From the NCBI GenBank assembly GCA_050011815.1, contig JBEKIJ010000010.1:138107-202106 (forward strand): a stretch of DNA of 64,000 bases. Direction: 5' to 3'. Below, one piece after another: positions 16,358-25,825 of this stretch; the first letter of the stretch is position 1; every line of letters begins with the position of its first letter. Below the pieces are notes generated by a model. The model made no database searches and was not told the DNA's origin. It was given only the letters and a program-made list of their open reading frames with translations. Position numbers and translations under genes: made by a program. Origin of the DNA: Chersky-840 sp050011815. Its GTDB lineage: Bacteria > Actinomycetota > Acidimicrobiia > Acidimicrobiales > UBA8190.

Positions 16358-17403
16358 TGACCCCCCGGCACTCGCTTCTCCGAGGCGTCCGCTTGCCCAG
16401 TCAGCCCCTGGCTCGTCATCTGATCCTCGCGCTGGGCGGCGCCGCCATCCTCTATCTCATCACCTCGTCACTCAGCCCCTACAACGACTTCGAGGTCGGC
16501 GAGATCGCCTTGTATGTCATCGCCCTAGCCGGCCTCAGTCTCTTGACGGGTGTCAATGGGCAGATCTCTCTCGGTCATGGGGCATTCATGGCCGTGGGGG
16601 CCTACACCGTCGCCCTGCTCATGACCCACACCCATCTCAACTTCATCATCGAGCTGCTGGCGTCCATCGGCTCAGCCGCGCTCTTGGGTCTCGTGATCGG
16701 GATCCCCGCCACCCGACTGAAGGGGCCGTACCTAGCCGGGATGACCTTGCTGCTCGCACTGGCTCTCCCCCCCGTCGCAGACAAGTGGAGCACGACCTTC
16801 GGCGGTGATCAGGGTCTCTCCACGACGGTGCCCACCGCACCGGGGACCGTCAATCCCGAAGAGTGGCTGGCATGGATCCAGATCATCGGGGCCTTGCTCA
16901 CCTTCGTATTGCTGGCCAATCTTCTTCAGAGCCGCTACGGACGCGCCTTCCGAGCGGTCCGAGACGACGAGGTGGCGGCATCGCTGGCCGGAATACACGT
17001 GGCTCGCACGAAGGTCACGGCATTCGTGATCAGCGCAGCGTGTGCCGGGTTGGCCGGCGCCTTCCTCGGCCTATCCACCGGTGTGGTGAATACGGGCGAG
17101 TTTCCCCTCACCCTCTCCATTCAGCTTCTGGCAGCCATGGTGCTCGGGGGGACGGGCACGCTGGTGGGCATGTGGTGGGGGGCGGTCCTGCTCGTGTACC
17201 TCCCGCAGTGGTCGACGTCGCTCTCGGGGAATTTCAACCTCGGGAGCGGTGCCAGCGCCTACCTCGCCACCATCATCTTCGGCGTCGTCTTGATCGTGGT
17301 GATGATCGCAGCACCCACTGGCCTCCAAGGGGGCCTACGGTGGGCGTGGCGCCACGTCCCGAGGTTCGGCTCGGGCTCGAGCGCCGGTTCCCTCCGGGTG
17401 TGA
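16354..17403 (+). CDS. livM: Branched-chain amino acid/amide-type ABC transporter permease (LivM type)
   Basis: 349 residues, about nine or ten membrane segments. LLTGVNGQISLGHGAFMAVGAY is the LivM signature region (GxISLGHGAF). FRAVRDDEVAASLAGIHVARTKVTAFVISA is the conserved EAA-like loop that docks on LivF/G. It partners the preceding permease. The gene ends about 106 bases before the binding-protein gene. Confidence 0.93.
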   Translation: MMTPRHSLLRGVRLPSQPLARHLILALGGAAILYLITSSLSPYNDFEVGEIALYVIALAGLSLLTGVNGQISLGHGAFMAVGAYTVALLMTHTHLNFIIELLASIGSAALLGLVIGIPATRLKGPYLAGMTLLLALALPPVADKWSTTFGGDQGLSTTVPTAPGTVNPEEWLAWIQIIGALLTFVLLANLLQSRYGRAFRAVRDDEVAASLAGIHVARTKVTAFVISAACAGLAGAFLGLSTGVVNTGEFPLTLSIQLLAAMVLGGTGTLVGMWWGAVLLVYLPQWSTSLSGNFNLGSGASAYLATIIFGVVLIVVMIAAPTGLQGGLRWAWRHVPRFGSGSSAGSLRV

Positions 17404-17509
17404 GGGCGTGGAGACATTCGTGCAGGCAATAGAGAGCGGAGGGCAGATCCCCTCATCAGGCGAGAGACAGTGGTGATCAGTGACATACGCGATGAGAAAG
17501 GGAGAAACG

Positions 17510-18919
17510 ATGAGACATAAGGGTCCCACCCTTGTCGGCAGGTATACGCGGGTCCTCGCGACCGGAGTCCTGGGAATCGCGCTGGGGGCGACGTTGCTGT
17601 CGGCCTGTAGTTCGTCTCCGAAGACGACCCCGACCGCGGCGTCGGCGCCGGGAGTCACTTCCAACAGCATCACCCTTGGAGCCACCGTGCCCCTCACGGG
17701 ACCGGCCGCCCCGGGATACGACGAAATCGCCCCGGCCATGGACGCCGTGTTCGACTGGGTCAACGCCCACGGCGGCGTCCACGGCCGCAAGATCCACTAC
17801 ACCTACCTCGATGACGGGTACAACCCTGCGAACACCGCGACACTGACCCGCAAGCTCGTCCTCCAGGACAACGTCTTCGCCGATGTCGGGTCACTCGGAA
17901 CCCCCACCCAATCCGCGGTGCAGAGCTTCTTGAACACCCAGAAGGTGCCGCAACTGTTCATCGAGTCGGGGTGCAATTGCTGGAGCGATCCCACCTTTCC
18001 CGAGAGCTCGGGATGGCAGCCCCCGTACACTGTCGAAGGGAAGATCCTCGGCACCTACATCAAGGCCAACTTCGCGGGAAAGAAGATCGGCTACCTGTAC
18101 CAGGGTGACGAGTTCGGCCAGGACTTCGTGAAGGGGCTCGACATGGAGATCCCCTCGGCGTCGGTGGTGTCGCGCCAGACCTATGACGCCGCCACACTGG
18201 CGGGACCGCTGTCCAACCAAATTGCGGCGCTGAAGGCCGCGGGAGCGCAGGTCGTGGTCATGGCCACGATCCCTGCGGCGACCGCCCTGGCCATGCTCCC
18301 CGGAGCCGCCATCGGCTATCTGCCCCAGTACGTCCTCTCCAATGTCGGCGCTGACCCCCCCACCGTGGGCCCCCTGCTGTCGTCGTTCACCCAGAAAGGT
18401 GGCGGAAGCGCGGCAGAAGCCAAGGCCGCCACAGGCCTCTTGAACGGAGTGATCACCGACGCCTACTTCGCGCCGGAGTCCGACGTGTCGAATCCGTGGG
18501 TGCAGGTCGAGAAGAAACTGCTGCAGGACTACGCACCCAGCCTCTATGCCAAGTCGGGGCTAGACGGAAACACCCAGTACGGCGTGGCTTTGGCGTACAC
18601 GGTCGTCCAGGCTCTGCAGGCCGCCGGGAAGAACCTGACCCGGGCGGGGTTGCTGGCGGCCGTGGCCAAGTCCGGGAAGACCTTCGTCACCCCCGGGTTC
18701 GTGCCCCTGTCGTATTCGAGCACCGTCCACTACGGCTTCCAAGGAGCCGAGGTCATCAAGCTGAGCAGCACCGCCCCACCCGCCGTCACTCCCTCGGGTA
18801 CCTGGATCGGTGCCACCCCGGTCGGTCCGGTGGAGGTGACCAATGTGGGATCGGGTCCCGTCACGAAGTACACGGGCCCGACCTCGACCCCACCCAAGAG
18901 CTTGGTGTCGACCTCCTAG
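17510..18919 (+). CDS. livK: ABC transporter substrate-binding lipoprotein (LivK type)
   Basis: 469 residues from ATG 17510, preceded by AAAGGGAGA. The signal peptide ends in a lipobox LLSAC (Cys33), so it is a lipid-anchored periplasmic-binding-protein equivalent on the outer membrane face. The type-I fold is shown by ITLGATVPLTG, GVHGRKIHYTYLDDGY and the hinge regions; the two lobes run through about residue 400. A Pro/Thr/Gly-rich tail (about 430-469) is extra. Internal Cys in SGCNCW could be a disulfide. The ligand cannot be read from sequence; neighbours offer no specific clue. A perfect hairpin ends the operon. Confidence 0.92.
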   Translation: MRHKGPTLVGRYTRVLATGVLGIALGATLLSACSSSPKTTPTAASAPGVTSNSITLGATVPLTGPAAPGYDEIAPAMDAVFDWVNAHGGVHGRKIHYTYLDDGYNPANTATLTRKLVLQDNVFADVGSLGTPTQSAVQSFLNTQKVPQLFIESGCNCWSDPTFPESSGWQPPYTVEGKILGTYIKANFAGKKIGYLYQGDEFGQDFVKGLDMEIPSASVVSRQTYDAATLAGPLSNQIAALKAAGAQVVVMATIPAATALAMLPGAAIGYLPQYVLSNVGADPPTVGPLLSSFTQKGGGSAAEAKAATGLLNGVITDAYFAPESDVSNPWVQVEKKLLQDYAPSLYAKSGLDGNTQYGVALAYTVVQALQAAGKNLTRAGLLAAVAKSGKTFVTPGFVPLSYSSTVHYGFQGAEVIKLSSTAPPAVTPSGTWIGATPVGPVEVTNVGSGPVTKYTGPTSTPPKSLVSTS

Positions 18920-18939
18920 CCATTGCCGGCGAGGCTCAT

Positions 18940-18982
18940 CGATGCACCGACGGCGGAGAATCCCTCCGCCGTCGGTGCATCG
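18940..18982. terminator. Perfect 19-bp hairpin between convergent genes
   Basis: CGATGCACCGACGGCGGAG is followed by a 5-base loop AATCC and its exact complement. It lies 21 bases after livK and 27 bases before the end of the minus-strand flippase-like gene, so it can serve both transcripts. There is no U-run. Confidence 0.85.
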
Positions 18983-19008
18983 GCGGCACTGCGCACGGCC
19001 GTCATGAA

Positions 19009-20160
19009 CTACCGAGGAACAACCACCCGTGGTGGGGAATTCGCCAATTCGGCGGCGTCGCCTTCAAGCTGCGCCGGTGGCCCCGCTGAGCGGCGACTCA
19101 ACAAGGCCAGCATCAGGCTGCCGATGGCAGCGACCAGCCAGCACGTGATGGCTCGGTAGACGATCGTGGCCAGCAGGGCGCCGCTGAATCCCGCGCCGGC
19201 GAGGGCGAAGGCGCCGATCATGCCACCTTCGACGAACCCCACTCCCCCGGGTACCGGCGCCAGGCTGCCCGCCACCTGGGCGGTGGCATAGGCGAAGAGC
19301 ACCGCCCGCCAGGGAACCGGGAGCCCGAGCAGGCCGAACGCCCCTATGAGCACAAAGACGTCCATGGCCCAATTGGCCACGCTGAAACCGAGCACGAAGA
19401 CCCCGCCGGGAACCGTCGTCCGGAACTGCACGACGCCGGCCGTCTTCTCGGCCACCTTCCGCACGAACCGCAGGCCCCGGCGTGCCTGGTGCCGCTCCAG
19501 CCACCGGGTGAGGGCGGACAGGTTGTGGACCGCCGCCACGACGCCTACGGCCCCTCCGATGAGCGCGCCCGCACAGCCCACGAACTCCCCCGGGTCCAAG
19601 AACCCCGCCACTTCGGCGCCCACCAGCAGAAGCAGCAGGATCGAGACGGTGGCCGCGAAGCCGCCCGCCAGCACGGCCCACAGCGCCAGCGGCATGGGGA
19701 TCTCGCGCCGCCGATACTGCTTGACCAGCCACCCGCTGGCCGGCGCCGTGCCTCCGGGCACGAGATTGGTCAATCCCGTTGCCGCCACGGCCAGGGCCAC
19801 CATGGTGCGCCGTGTCAGGCGGGCACCCCCCGCCAGCAGCAAGAAGCGCTGGACCATGGCGTAGCAGACGAAGGAGACCGCCTCGGCTCCGAGGGCCAAC
19901 AAGAGCCAGGGAAAGCGACCCCAGCTGAAGCGTCTGTAGGCGGTGACCAGGTCGTGCTCGGTCGAGTGCAGCCGGGTGACAAGGACCACCAGGGCGGTGA
20001 CGACAAGCACCGCCAGGAACACCGGGCTGCGGATGAAGGCCAGTCGACGGTGCTGAACCTTGGGGTGCGAGTCTTCGCTCACCGTGAGCCCCCCGCCGCC
20101 AGAGACGTCGGGAGGCGGTGAGATGGGTTCGGTATGAGACATCGACGTGCCGCGCTCCAC
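19009..20160 (-). CDS. Flippase-like/lysylphosphatidylglycerol synthase transmembrane-domain protein (UPF0104)
   Basis: 383 residues from a GTG preceded by GGGGGAGAG; ATG at 20142 is an alternative. About eight or nine hydrophobic segments; NLVPGGTAPASGWLVKQ and AGSLAPVPGGVGFVEGGMIGAF are the conserved PGG motifs of the MprF N-terminal/AglD/YbhN membrane family. Members flip or transfer lipids or lipid-linked sugars. There is no catalytic MprF synthase domain here, so only the flippase-like half is encoded. Isolated gene, convergent to the Liv operon. Confidence 0.85.
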   Translation of the reverse strand: MERGTSMSHTEPISPPPDVSGGGGLTVSEDSHPKVQHRRLAFIRSPVFLAVLVVTALVVLVTRLHSTEHDLVTAYRRFSWGRFPWLLLALGAEAVSFVCYAMVQRFLLLAGGARLTRRTMVALAVAATGLTNLVPGGTAPASGWLVKQYRRREIPMPLALWAVLAGGFAATVSILLLLLVGAEVAGFLDPGEFVGCAGALIGGAVGVVAAVHNLSALTRWLERHQARRGLRFVRKVAEKTAGVVQFRTTVPGGVFVLGFSVANWAMDVFVLIGAFGLLGLPVPWRAVLFAYATAQVAGSLAPVPGGVGFVEGGMIGAFALAGAGFSGALLATIVYRAITCWLVAAIGSLMLALLSRRSAGPPAQLEGDAAELANSPPRVVVPR

Positions 20161-20287
20161 TCTCTCCCCCAGGAGAGATGTACCCGATGCCCCACAGAAC
20201 TAAGCCCCCGACCCTACCAGCCAATCTCGAACCTACTGGGAGCTGCGCGGAACGTCCTCCGGCGACGCCCAGGCAAAGGACGGACGC

Positions 20288-21079
20288 CTAGGACAATTCC
20301 AGCCGTTCTTTTAAGAAATCGAGCACCTGGTCGAGTGCGGCCCGAGTCGGTGTCCCCTCCCGATCGTCGAGGTGTTCGGTTAGCACCGAGTGGGCGCTCT
20401 TGGGATGTCCGTGGGGGTTGCCTTCCGAGGAATCGAGCTCCACCGCGACGAAGCCGGCTCCCAGCTCCCGACGCAGCGTGTCGAATCGTTCGGCGAAGCA
20501 GAACGGATCCTTGGTGAACCGCAGTCCCAGGACGCAGGCACCTTGGGCGACCCGGGCCTTCACCTTGGCGAGATCGGAGTCGGAAATTCCGATATCCGCC
20601 CTATGTTTCTTCGTGATGGGGAACGGCAAGGAGGGTTGGCTGAGCACGGGTGCCACCATCGTGTCGTCGACCATCATGGCCAGGGCGAACCCGCCGGTGA
20701 AGCACATACCGACTGCACCGACGCCCGGCCCTCCGCACCGCTCGTGCTCGTGAGCCGCCAGCGCCCGCAGCCACACCGTGACCGGACTGGTCTTCTTCAA
20801 GGCCCACACGGAGAACTCCCGTGAGACACAGGCCGGGCCTATGGACTTGAGAATCGTGGAGACCGACGCGGTGGCGCCGGGCTCCCCGAAGAGGTGGGGG
20901 AGCACGGCGGTGCAGCCGATGGCGGCAACCTTGCGGCTGAAGGCGGCGACGTTGGGGGTGATACCCGGCATCTCGGCGATCACGATCACCGCCGGCCCCG
21001 AGCCCAGGCGGTAGATGTCGCGCGTCTCTCCCTGGGCGCTGAACTGCTCCTTGGTGAAGTCGCCGAGCACGTCACTCAT
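20288..21079 (-). CDS. Dienelactone hydrolase family protein
   Basis: 263 residues; ATG 21079 follows GGGGGGACT. The nucleophile motif is GMCFTGG (Cys126), the Gly-x-Cys-x-Gly-Gly elbow of dienelactone hydrolases, and the His is in KSAHSVL near the C-terminus. VIVIAEMPGI near residue 33 fits the conserved Glu segment. True DLH hydrolyses dienelactone in chlorocatechol breakdown; many homologues have other ester or lactone substrates. No other chloroaromatic genes are adjacent. Confidence 0.88.
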   Translation of the reverse strand: MSDVLGDFTKEQFSAQGETRDIYRLGSGPAVIVIAEMPGITPNVAAFSRKVAAIGCTAVLPHLFGEPGATASVSTILKSIGPACVSREFSVWALKKTSPVTVWLRALAAHEHERCGGPGVGAVGMCFTGGFALAMMVDDTMVAPVLSQPSLPFPITKKHRADIGISDSDLAKVKARVAQGACVLGLRFTKDPFCFAERFDTLRRELGAGFVAVELDSSEGNPHGHPKSAHSVLTEHLDDREGTPTRAALDQVLDFLKERLELS

Positions 21080-21230
21080 GGGAGTCCCCCCGTTCCGATG
21101 GCGTCGGGTCGGATCCGATCCGCTGCGGTGGTGGAGCTTAACGGCGATGCGGCCTCGTCACCGGGTGGCGACCGCGATGCGCGCCCGCTCCCCCGCCGTC
21201 GACACAACCGGCCGTCCTCGGGCACCGAGG

Positions 21231-23396
21231 TCACGGGCGCGAGCTCGATGTGCTCCTGTCCTGGGCCATCCACGTGATCACGTGGTTTCCCGCACCGAGA
21301 CCGGAGATCACGATGCGACCCACCGCCGGGTCCCAACGGGTAGTAGCGCTCGGTGCGCTTCGCCTCCACGTCTCGTGGCCGTCGACGAGGACGACCCCGC
21401 GGTCGGGGACGGGCAACGCCACGGTCCCCGTCGTCGCCTCCGGGGCAGACAGGGCCAAGGTGTAGCTGCCCCGCGCTCCTGTCGGACCCTCCCACCGCCA
21501 CCAGGCCGACAATGGGCCTTCCGGGGTGGGCACTCGTCCTTGGGCCCAGTCCAGGGTGGCACCGTGCGGCTCGATGCGCCACGTCTTGAACCCCGCCGTG
21601 GAGGGCTGGACACCGAGGACGTACTGCTGGAGCAAGGCCCCCACACCCGACGCCCAGCGATGGATGACCGTGTCGTGTTGGGAGCCGAGCTCGTAGGCCG
21701 GCGTCCCGTCATATCGAGACATCTCGTAGAACGTCGAGGGTCCGAGGGCCAGCATCGTCCCCCAAGCCCGTTCGATCAGGTTGATGCCGGCCACATCCTC
21801 GTCGGCGGCGAAGTCGGCCTGCACCTCGAAGGCCTCCGCCCAGGGCACCAGGCTGTAGTTGTAGTTGTACTGCTTGGTGAAGTCGTCGGGATCAGAGCCC
21901 ATGCCCCACGCCCAGCCCCACTGGGTGTACGGAGAGCTCCAGTCCGCCACATCGAGATCCGAGTCCCCGGGGAGGAAGGGGCGATCGAAGTCTGTCGAGC
22001 CGGCGGAGTTCGTGGCGCCCCAGGTCGCGGCTGTCGCCCAGCTGTAGACCCTGTCGTTGTGGCTGTGCAGGTAGGCCAGGATGCGCGAGGCCTGGGTGGT
22101 GGTGGCCAGGCCGTAGATGACGGCCATGGAGTTCCCGGCCTCGTCGACATGGCTCGAGCCCACGAAGTCGACGAACGCGCCCTTGGCCGGGCTCCACAGA
22201 TACCGGTCCACCGCATCTTTGAGCAGCGTCGCCTTGTGCCGGTAGGTGGCGGCCGTGGCGCCTTGACCGTGCGCGTCGGCGAGCTCGGCCATGCCCAAGA
22301 AGCCGGCGTAGTCCCACAGTTCGTTCGCCAGTGACTGGTCGTCGGTCTTGGCCGGGTTCTGGGGGCCCGGTGGCACAGGAAGGATGTTGCTCCGGTACAG
22401 CCCGTCGCGTTGCACCTGAGCCGAGACCACCGACGCCTCGTGGCCCACGAGATCCGAATAGAACCGGGTCATGATCGAGGGGTCCGCATAGAACATGTAC
22501 AGGGCGGCCAGGTCGCGCTCGGTGAACCCGTTCTGGTCGGGCACGTCGTCAGAGCTCGAGACGACGAAGCGGCCCGGGCCCGTCCGGGCGGCTTCGTACG
22601 AGCGCATCGCGACCGGAAGAGCCATAGGACCAAAGGCGTAGTAGGCGGTGTCGTCGGCCGAGGAGTCGTACCACAGCCACAGCGAGCGGTCCCGTTCCGG
22701 ACCGTCGAAGAACTCGTACCCGACATCAGGTGTGGTGGTCATCATCGACAGTTGCATGGTCGATGCCGCCGCATACCAGATGCGGGTGAGCTGTGAATCC
22801 GAGGAAAGGAACGATCCGGGCATCTTGCCCGCGGGGACGGCGAGGGTGGCGGGGGGATGGCTCGGATCTGATTCGAATCGGAAACCGACCACGTCGATGG
22901 GCACGTGCGCCGGCAGCTCCACGTACCTCGCCACATACCATTGCCCGTTCGACAAAGTGAGCTCGCCGGTCTCGCCCGGGCTCATGGTTCGAAAGAAACC
23001 GGGAAAGTCACTGACAGGATCCGCCCTCGCTCCGGACCTGGTGTAGATCCCGGCGACCACATGACCGAAGTCCACAATGGTGGGCGTCGAGAACGTCACC
23101 TTCGAGCCGTCCTTCGCCCGCAGTGCGGCCACGACCGATCGCGAATCGGGGAGCGGCTTTCCGCTGGAATCGACCGCGGCCACCGGGGTCACCAGCCTCC
23201 CGGGCACTTCCGAGAGCGACGTTTGGCCGATGTAGCGACTCTCGCTCACCCCCGCCTGACGGGCTGGCGACTCGGGCAGCACCACCGACGGTGACGAGGT
23301 TGCGGTCGAGGTGGCGAGCGCCAATCCGCCGGCGAGAGCGAGCCCGAGCACGACCAGGCCGACCAGTACTCCGACGCGACGCTGGGGACGACCCAC
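21231..23396 (-). CDS. Secreted alpha-L-rhamnosidase-like glycoside hydrolase (GH78-like)
   Basis: 721 residues from GTG 23396; CATAAT five bases upstream suggests a leaderless start. An N-terminal hydrophobic segment (about 8-30) is a signal peptide or anchor. A beta-rich N-domain (50-195) precedes an (alpha/alpha)6 barrel. DGPERDR (231-237) corresponds to the catalytic acid region of GH78, and IHRWASGVGALLQQYVLGVQP starts the C-terminal beta-domain (TWRIEPHGATLDWAQGRVPTPEG). It should remove terminal rhamnose-like sugars from glycans or plant glycosides outside the cell. Exact specificity is unknown. Confidence 0.82.
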   Translation of the reverse strand: MGRPQRRVGVLVGLVVLGLALAGGLALATSTATSSPSVVLPESPARQAGVSESRYIGQTSLSEVPGRLVTPVAAVDSSGKPLPDSRSVVAALRAKDGSKVTFSTPTIVDFGHVVAGIYTRSGARADPVSDFPGFFRTMSPGETGELTLSNGQWYVARYVELPAHVPIDVVGFRFESDPSHPPATLAVPAGKMPGSFLSSDSQLTRIWYAAASTMQLSMMTTTPDVGYEFFDGPERDRSLWLWYDSSADDTAYYAFGPMALPVAMRSYEAARTGPGRFVVSSSDDVPDQNGFTERDLAALYMFYADPSIMTRFYSDLVGHEASVVSAQVQRDGLYRSNILPVPPGPQNPAKTDDQSLANELWDYAGFLGMAELADAHGQGATAATYRHKATLLKDAVDRYLWSPAKGAFVDFVGSSHVDEAGNSMAVIYGLATTTQASRILAYLHSHNDRVYSWATAATWGATNSAGSTDFDRPFLPGDSDLDVADWSSPYTQWGWAWGMGSDPDDFTKQYNYNYSLVPWAEAFEVQADFAADEDVAGINLIERAWGTMLALGPSTFYEMSRYDGTPAYELGSQHDTVIHRWASGVGALLQQYVLGVQPSTAGFKTWRIEPHGATLDWAQGRVPTPEGPLSAWWRWEGPTGARGSYTLALSAPEATTGTVALPVPDRGVVLVDGHETWRRSAPSATTRWDPAVGRIVISGLGAGNHVITWMAQDRSTSSSRP

Positions 23397-23465
23397 GACT
23401 CATTATGGCCAGCCCGGTCCCCGGCGCGGCGATAGGTCACGTGCACTTGGGGTAGAGACAGAGCC

Positions 23466-23681
23466 ATGAGGCCATCCCCGCCGTCCGCGACCGCATGTCG
23501 GGCATCGTCGACCACGACGCTCGAGGAGGCCCCGATGCCTCCGCGTCCGGCAGGCCGGGACCCCGACCGACCCGAGACACCGGCCCCGGTCGACCACCCC
23601 GGGCCCGTGGAGGTCCCCGAACCGGGCGTCGTCGAGGTCCCCGAACCGGGCGTCGTCGAGGTCCCCGAGCGCCGGCTGTAG
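23466..23681 (+). CDS. Small proline-rich hypothetical protein with GVVEVPEP repeats
   Basis: A possible 71-residue protein. The N-terminal half is Ser/Thr/Pro-rich; the C-terminal half is HPGPVEVPEP followed by repeated GVVEVPEP, encoded by a near-perfect 24-bp tandem repeat. Short Pro-Glu-Val-rich proteins of this style are annotated in many bacteria without function. The upstream signal is weak. It fills the 300-base space between the rhamnosidase-like gene and the oxygenase gene. It may be non-coding. Confidence 0.35.
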   Translation: MRPSPPSATACRASSTTTLEEAPMPPRPAGRDPDRPETPAPVDHPGPVEVPEPGVVEVPEPGVVEVPERRL

Positions 23682-23697
23682 GAATGCCCCGGCGTTG

Positions 23698-24567
23698 TCA
23701 GGGACCGGTCGGTCGGTATGGGGTCATGTCCATGCCGGGATAGCGCAGGGCGACGTCGGCCAGTGTCTGTTCGTTCCAATAGGCGTCGCCCGGTCTCGGG
23801 AAACCGAAGAGGTCGCGCTCGCGCACGGTGCACCGTGGGAGGAGCTTGGCCCAGCGATGGGGGGCCTGCTTGGGCCACGCCATCTTCCCACCCCACGTCG
23901 TTCCCCTCGCTTGGAAGTCGACCAGCAGCGAGAAGCGCGAGCGTCGCGCACCGGTCAGGTCCGAGCCCCGGTGCAAGATGTCGGTCCGGTACACGAGGAG
24001 ACTCCCCGCCGGGCCCACCGCGGACACCTCCTTGTCGGCGAGGGCGCCGAACTCGAGGTACAGGGGCGTGAAGGGGGCGTCCTTGCCCTCCTGGTAGGGG
24101 ACGATCCGAGTCGGGCCGTCGTCGGCGGTGACGTCGGAGAGGTAGATGAACGTGGTGAGCTGTTGGTAGCCACCGTCGTCACGAGGCACCACCAGGCTGT
24201 GGCTGCCGTAGTCACGGTGCAGGGGCTGGTCATAATTGCTGGCCCCCGCGTATTTCGCCCACAGCTCAACCTTGTACAGGTGAAGCTCCGTCGTGCCGAG
24301 ATAGCGCTCCACGGCGTCGACGAGATCGGGGTGAAACGCCAAGCGGTTGAGGTCCCACGATCGGTACGGGTACTCCTCGACACCGGCGAACTGGCCCCTG
24401 GCGTAGTCCGGAAAGTTGGCCGGTTCGGCGAAATAGTCGTCGGGCTTCGGAAAGTGCAACCACAGCGCTTGGCGCGCCGCGTGCAACTCGTCGGTGGCGA
24501 GAAAGCCCTCGACGAGGGCGAACCCCTGGTTGCGGACCTCATCGAGAGTGGCGTCCGAAACCCGCAC
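23698..24567 (-). CDS. Phytanoyl-CoA dioxygenase (PhyH) family protein
   Basis: 289 residues from GTG 24567. The 2-His-1-carboxylate iron site is HRD (H117, D119) in PLHRDYGSH, and H199 in DILHRGSD, followed by R209 or so for 2-oxoglutarate. The DSBH core runs roughly 95-215. Such enzymes hydroxylate acyl-CoAs, natural products or small metabolites. It is divergent from the alcohol dehydrogenase at 24644, with both promoters inside a 76-base gap, which hints at shared use. Confidence 0.88.
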   Translation of the reverse strand: MRVSDATLDEVRNQGFALVEGFLATDELHAARQALWLHFPKPDDYFAEPANFPDYARGQFAGVEEYPYRSWDLNRLAFHPDLVDAVERYLGTTELHLYKVELWAKYAGASNYDQPLHRDYGSHSLVVPRDDGGYQQLTTFIYLSDVTADDGPTRIVPYQEGKDAPFTPLYLEFGALADKEVSAVGPAGSLLVYRTDILHRGSDLTGARRSRFSLLVDFQARGTTWGGKMAWPKQAPHRWAKLLPRCTVRERDLFGFPRPGDAYWNEQTLADVALRYPGMDMTPYRPTGP

Positions 24568-24575
24568 GGTTCAGC

Positions 24576-24581
24576 ACCCTA
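24576..24581 (-). promoter_or_regulatory. -10 element for the PhyH-family gene (near-leaderless)
   Basis: TAGGGT on the minus strand, 8 bases before GTG 24567. The expected +1 (about 24569) leaves a leader of two bases or none. No ribosome-binding site is visible. Confidence 0.45.
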
Positions 24582-24631
24582 GGCCACGGGACCTCTGACC
24601 GCACCACCGGCCGCGAACGGCCTGGACCGCG

Positions 24632-24637
24632 TACGCT
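24632..24637 (+). promoter_or_regulatory. -10 element for the alcohol dehydrogenase gene (leaderless)
   Basis: TACGCT with a 6-base spacer to GTG 24644, which places the expected +1 exactly on the start codon. It faces the PhyH -10 element 50 bases away. Confidence 0.5.
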
Positions 24638-24643
24638 GCCTTC

Positions 24644-25825
24644 GTGCGCGCCGTTCAATTCGACATGGCAGACCCAACCTTCCCGGCGTCGCTCGTCGAC
24701 CTTCCCGAGCCCGAGCTCCCCGGGGCGGCGTGGGCGCGGGTGGCGGTGACGACGGGTGGGATCTGCGGGAGCGACCTTCATCTGTTCGCCCACAACACCG
24801 GTCCGTCCCCCACGTTGATGTCGATGGGCTCGTTCCCCTTTCTCCTGGGCCACGAGATCGCGGGGTCTGTGATCGAGGCCGGACCCCGGTGCCCGCACCA
24901 GGTAGGGACCCGGGTCGTCATCGACCCGTGCCTGCCGTGCACGGCCCGGGGGATCGAACCCGTGTGCGCCAACTGCAGGCTCGGGTGGACCTCGTCGTGT
25001 CTCAATCTCGATAGCCGGGTTCTCACGAACGGTCGCTCTCTCGGGTTCACCCAGGGTCTCGGGTGCGGGTGGGGTGAGCAGGCCCTGGCCCACACCTCGA
25101 TGCTGCACCCGATCCCGGACTCGATCCCCGATCGCGGTGCCAGCCTCTATGAACCCCTCTCCATCGCCTGCCACGGCCTGCTGCGCGCCGCGCCCAACGA
25201 CGGGGACCCGGTGCTCGTCGTCGGCGCAGGCGTCCTGGGCCTCGCTGCGGTGGCGGCGGTGAAGGGGCTCTATCCGCGCTGCCCTGTGACCGTGCTCGCC
25301 CGTCACGCCCATCAAGCCGAAGCCGCCGCCGCCTGCGGCGCCGATCACGTGGTCCGCCCCGACGACACGAGCGCCTATTTCGAGGACCTCGCCCGCCTGG
25401 TGGGCGGGCGGCTCGTGGGCCATCGGGCCGACGTCATGCTCATGGGCGGCTTCCCCTACGTGGTCGAGGCCGTCGGCGCCCCACGGTCGGTCACCGACGC
25501 CCTGCGGGCGGTCGCCCACCGCGGCACGGTCCTCCTCCTCGGCGCCGCCGGTGTCAGCGAGGTCGACCTGACACCGATCTGGTACAAAGAGGCCGCCCTC
25601 GTCGGCTCGATCGACCACACCGTCGACGCCGGCTCGGCGCCGGGGCTCGCCGGCGGTCCCGACCGTCACTCTGTGGACCGGGCCCTCGACGTCCTGGGGG
25701 CGGGCCTCTTGCCCTCCGAGGTCGTCGTCACCCACGAGTTCGGGCTCGATGACTACCGTCTCGCCGTCGAGACCGCCATCGACCGGGGCAACGCACACGC
25801 CATCAAGGTCGTCTTCCGGCCGTAG
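24644..25825 (+). CDS. Zinc-dependent alcohol dehydrogenase family protein (MDR)
   Basis: 393 residues from GTG 24644. Catalytic zinc ligands are C41 (GGICGSD) and H70-E71 (GHE). The structural-zinc lobe is spaced unusually: Cys at 96, 99, 108, 111 and 119 (CLPCTARG...CANC...SSC), an expanded loop. The NAD(P) loop VVGAGVLGL is near 195. It oxidises an alcohol or polyol; substrate not identifiable. Its stop codon lies inside a hairpin that also covers the stop of the convergent VOC gene. Confidence 0.88.
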   Translation: MRAVQFDMADPTFPASLVDLPEPELPGAAWARVAVTTGGICGSDLHLFAHNTGPSPTLMSMGSFPFLLGHEIAGSVIEAGPRCPHQVGTRVVIDPCLPCTARGIEPVCANCRLGWTSSCLNLDSRVLTNGRSLGFTQGLGCGWGEQALAHTSMLHPIPDSIPDRGASLYEPLSIACHGLLRAAPNDGDPVLVVGAGVLGLAAVAAVKGLYPRCPVTVLARHAHQAEAAAACGADHVVRPDDTSAYFEDLARLVGGRLVGHRADVMLMGGFPYVVEAVGAPRSVTDALRAVAHRGTVLLLGAAGVSEVDLTPIWYKEAALVGSIDHTVDAGSAPGLAGGPDRHSVDRALDVLGAGLLPSEVVVTHEFGLDDYRLAVETAIDRGNAHAIKVVFRP

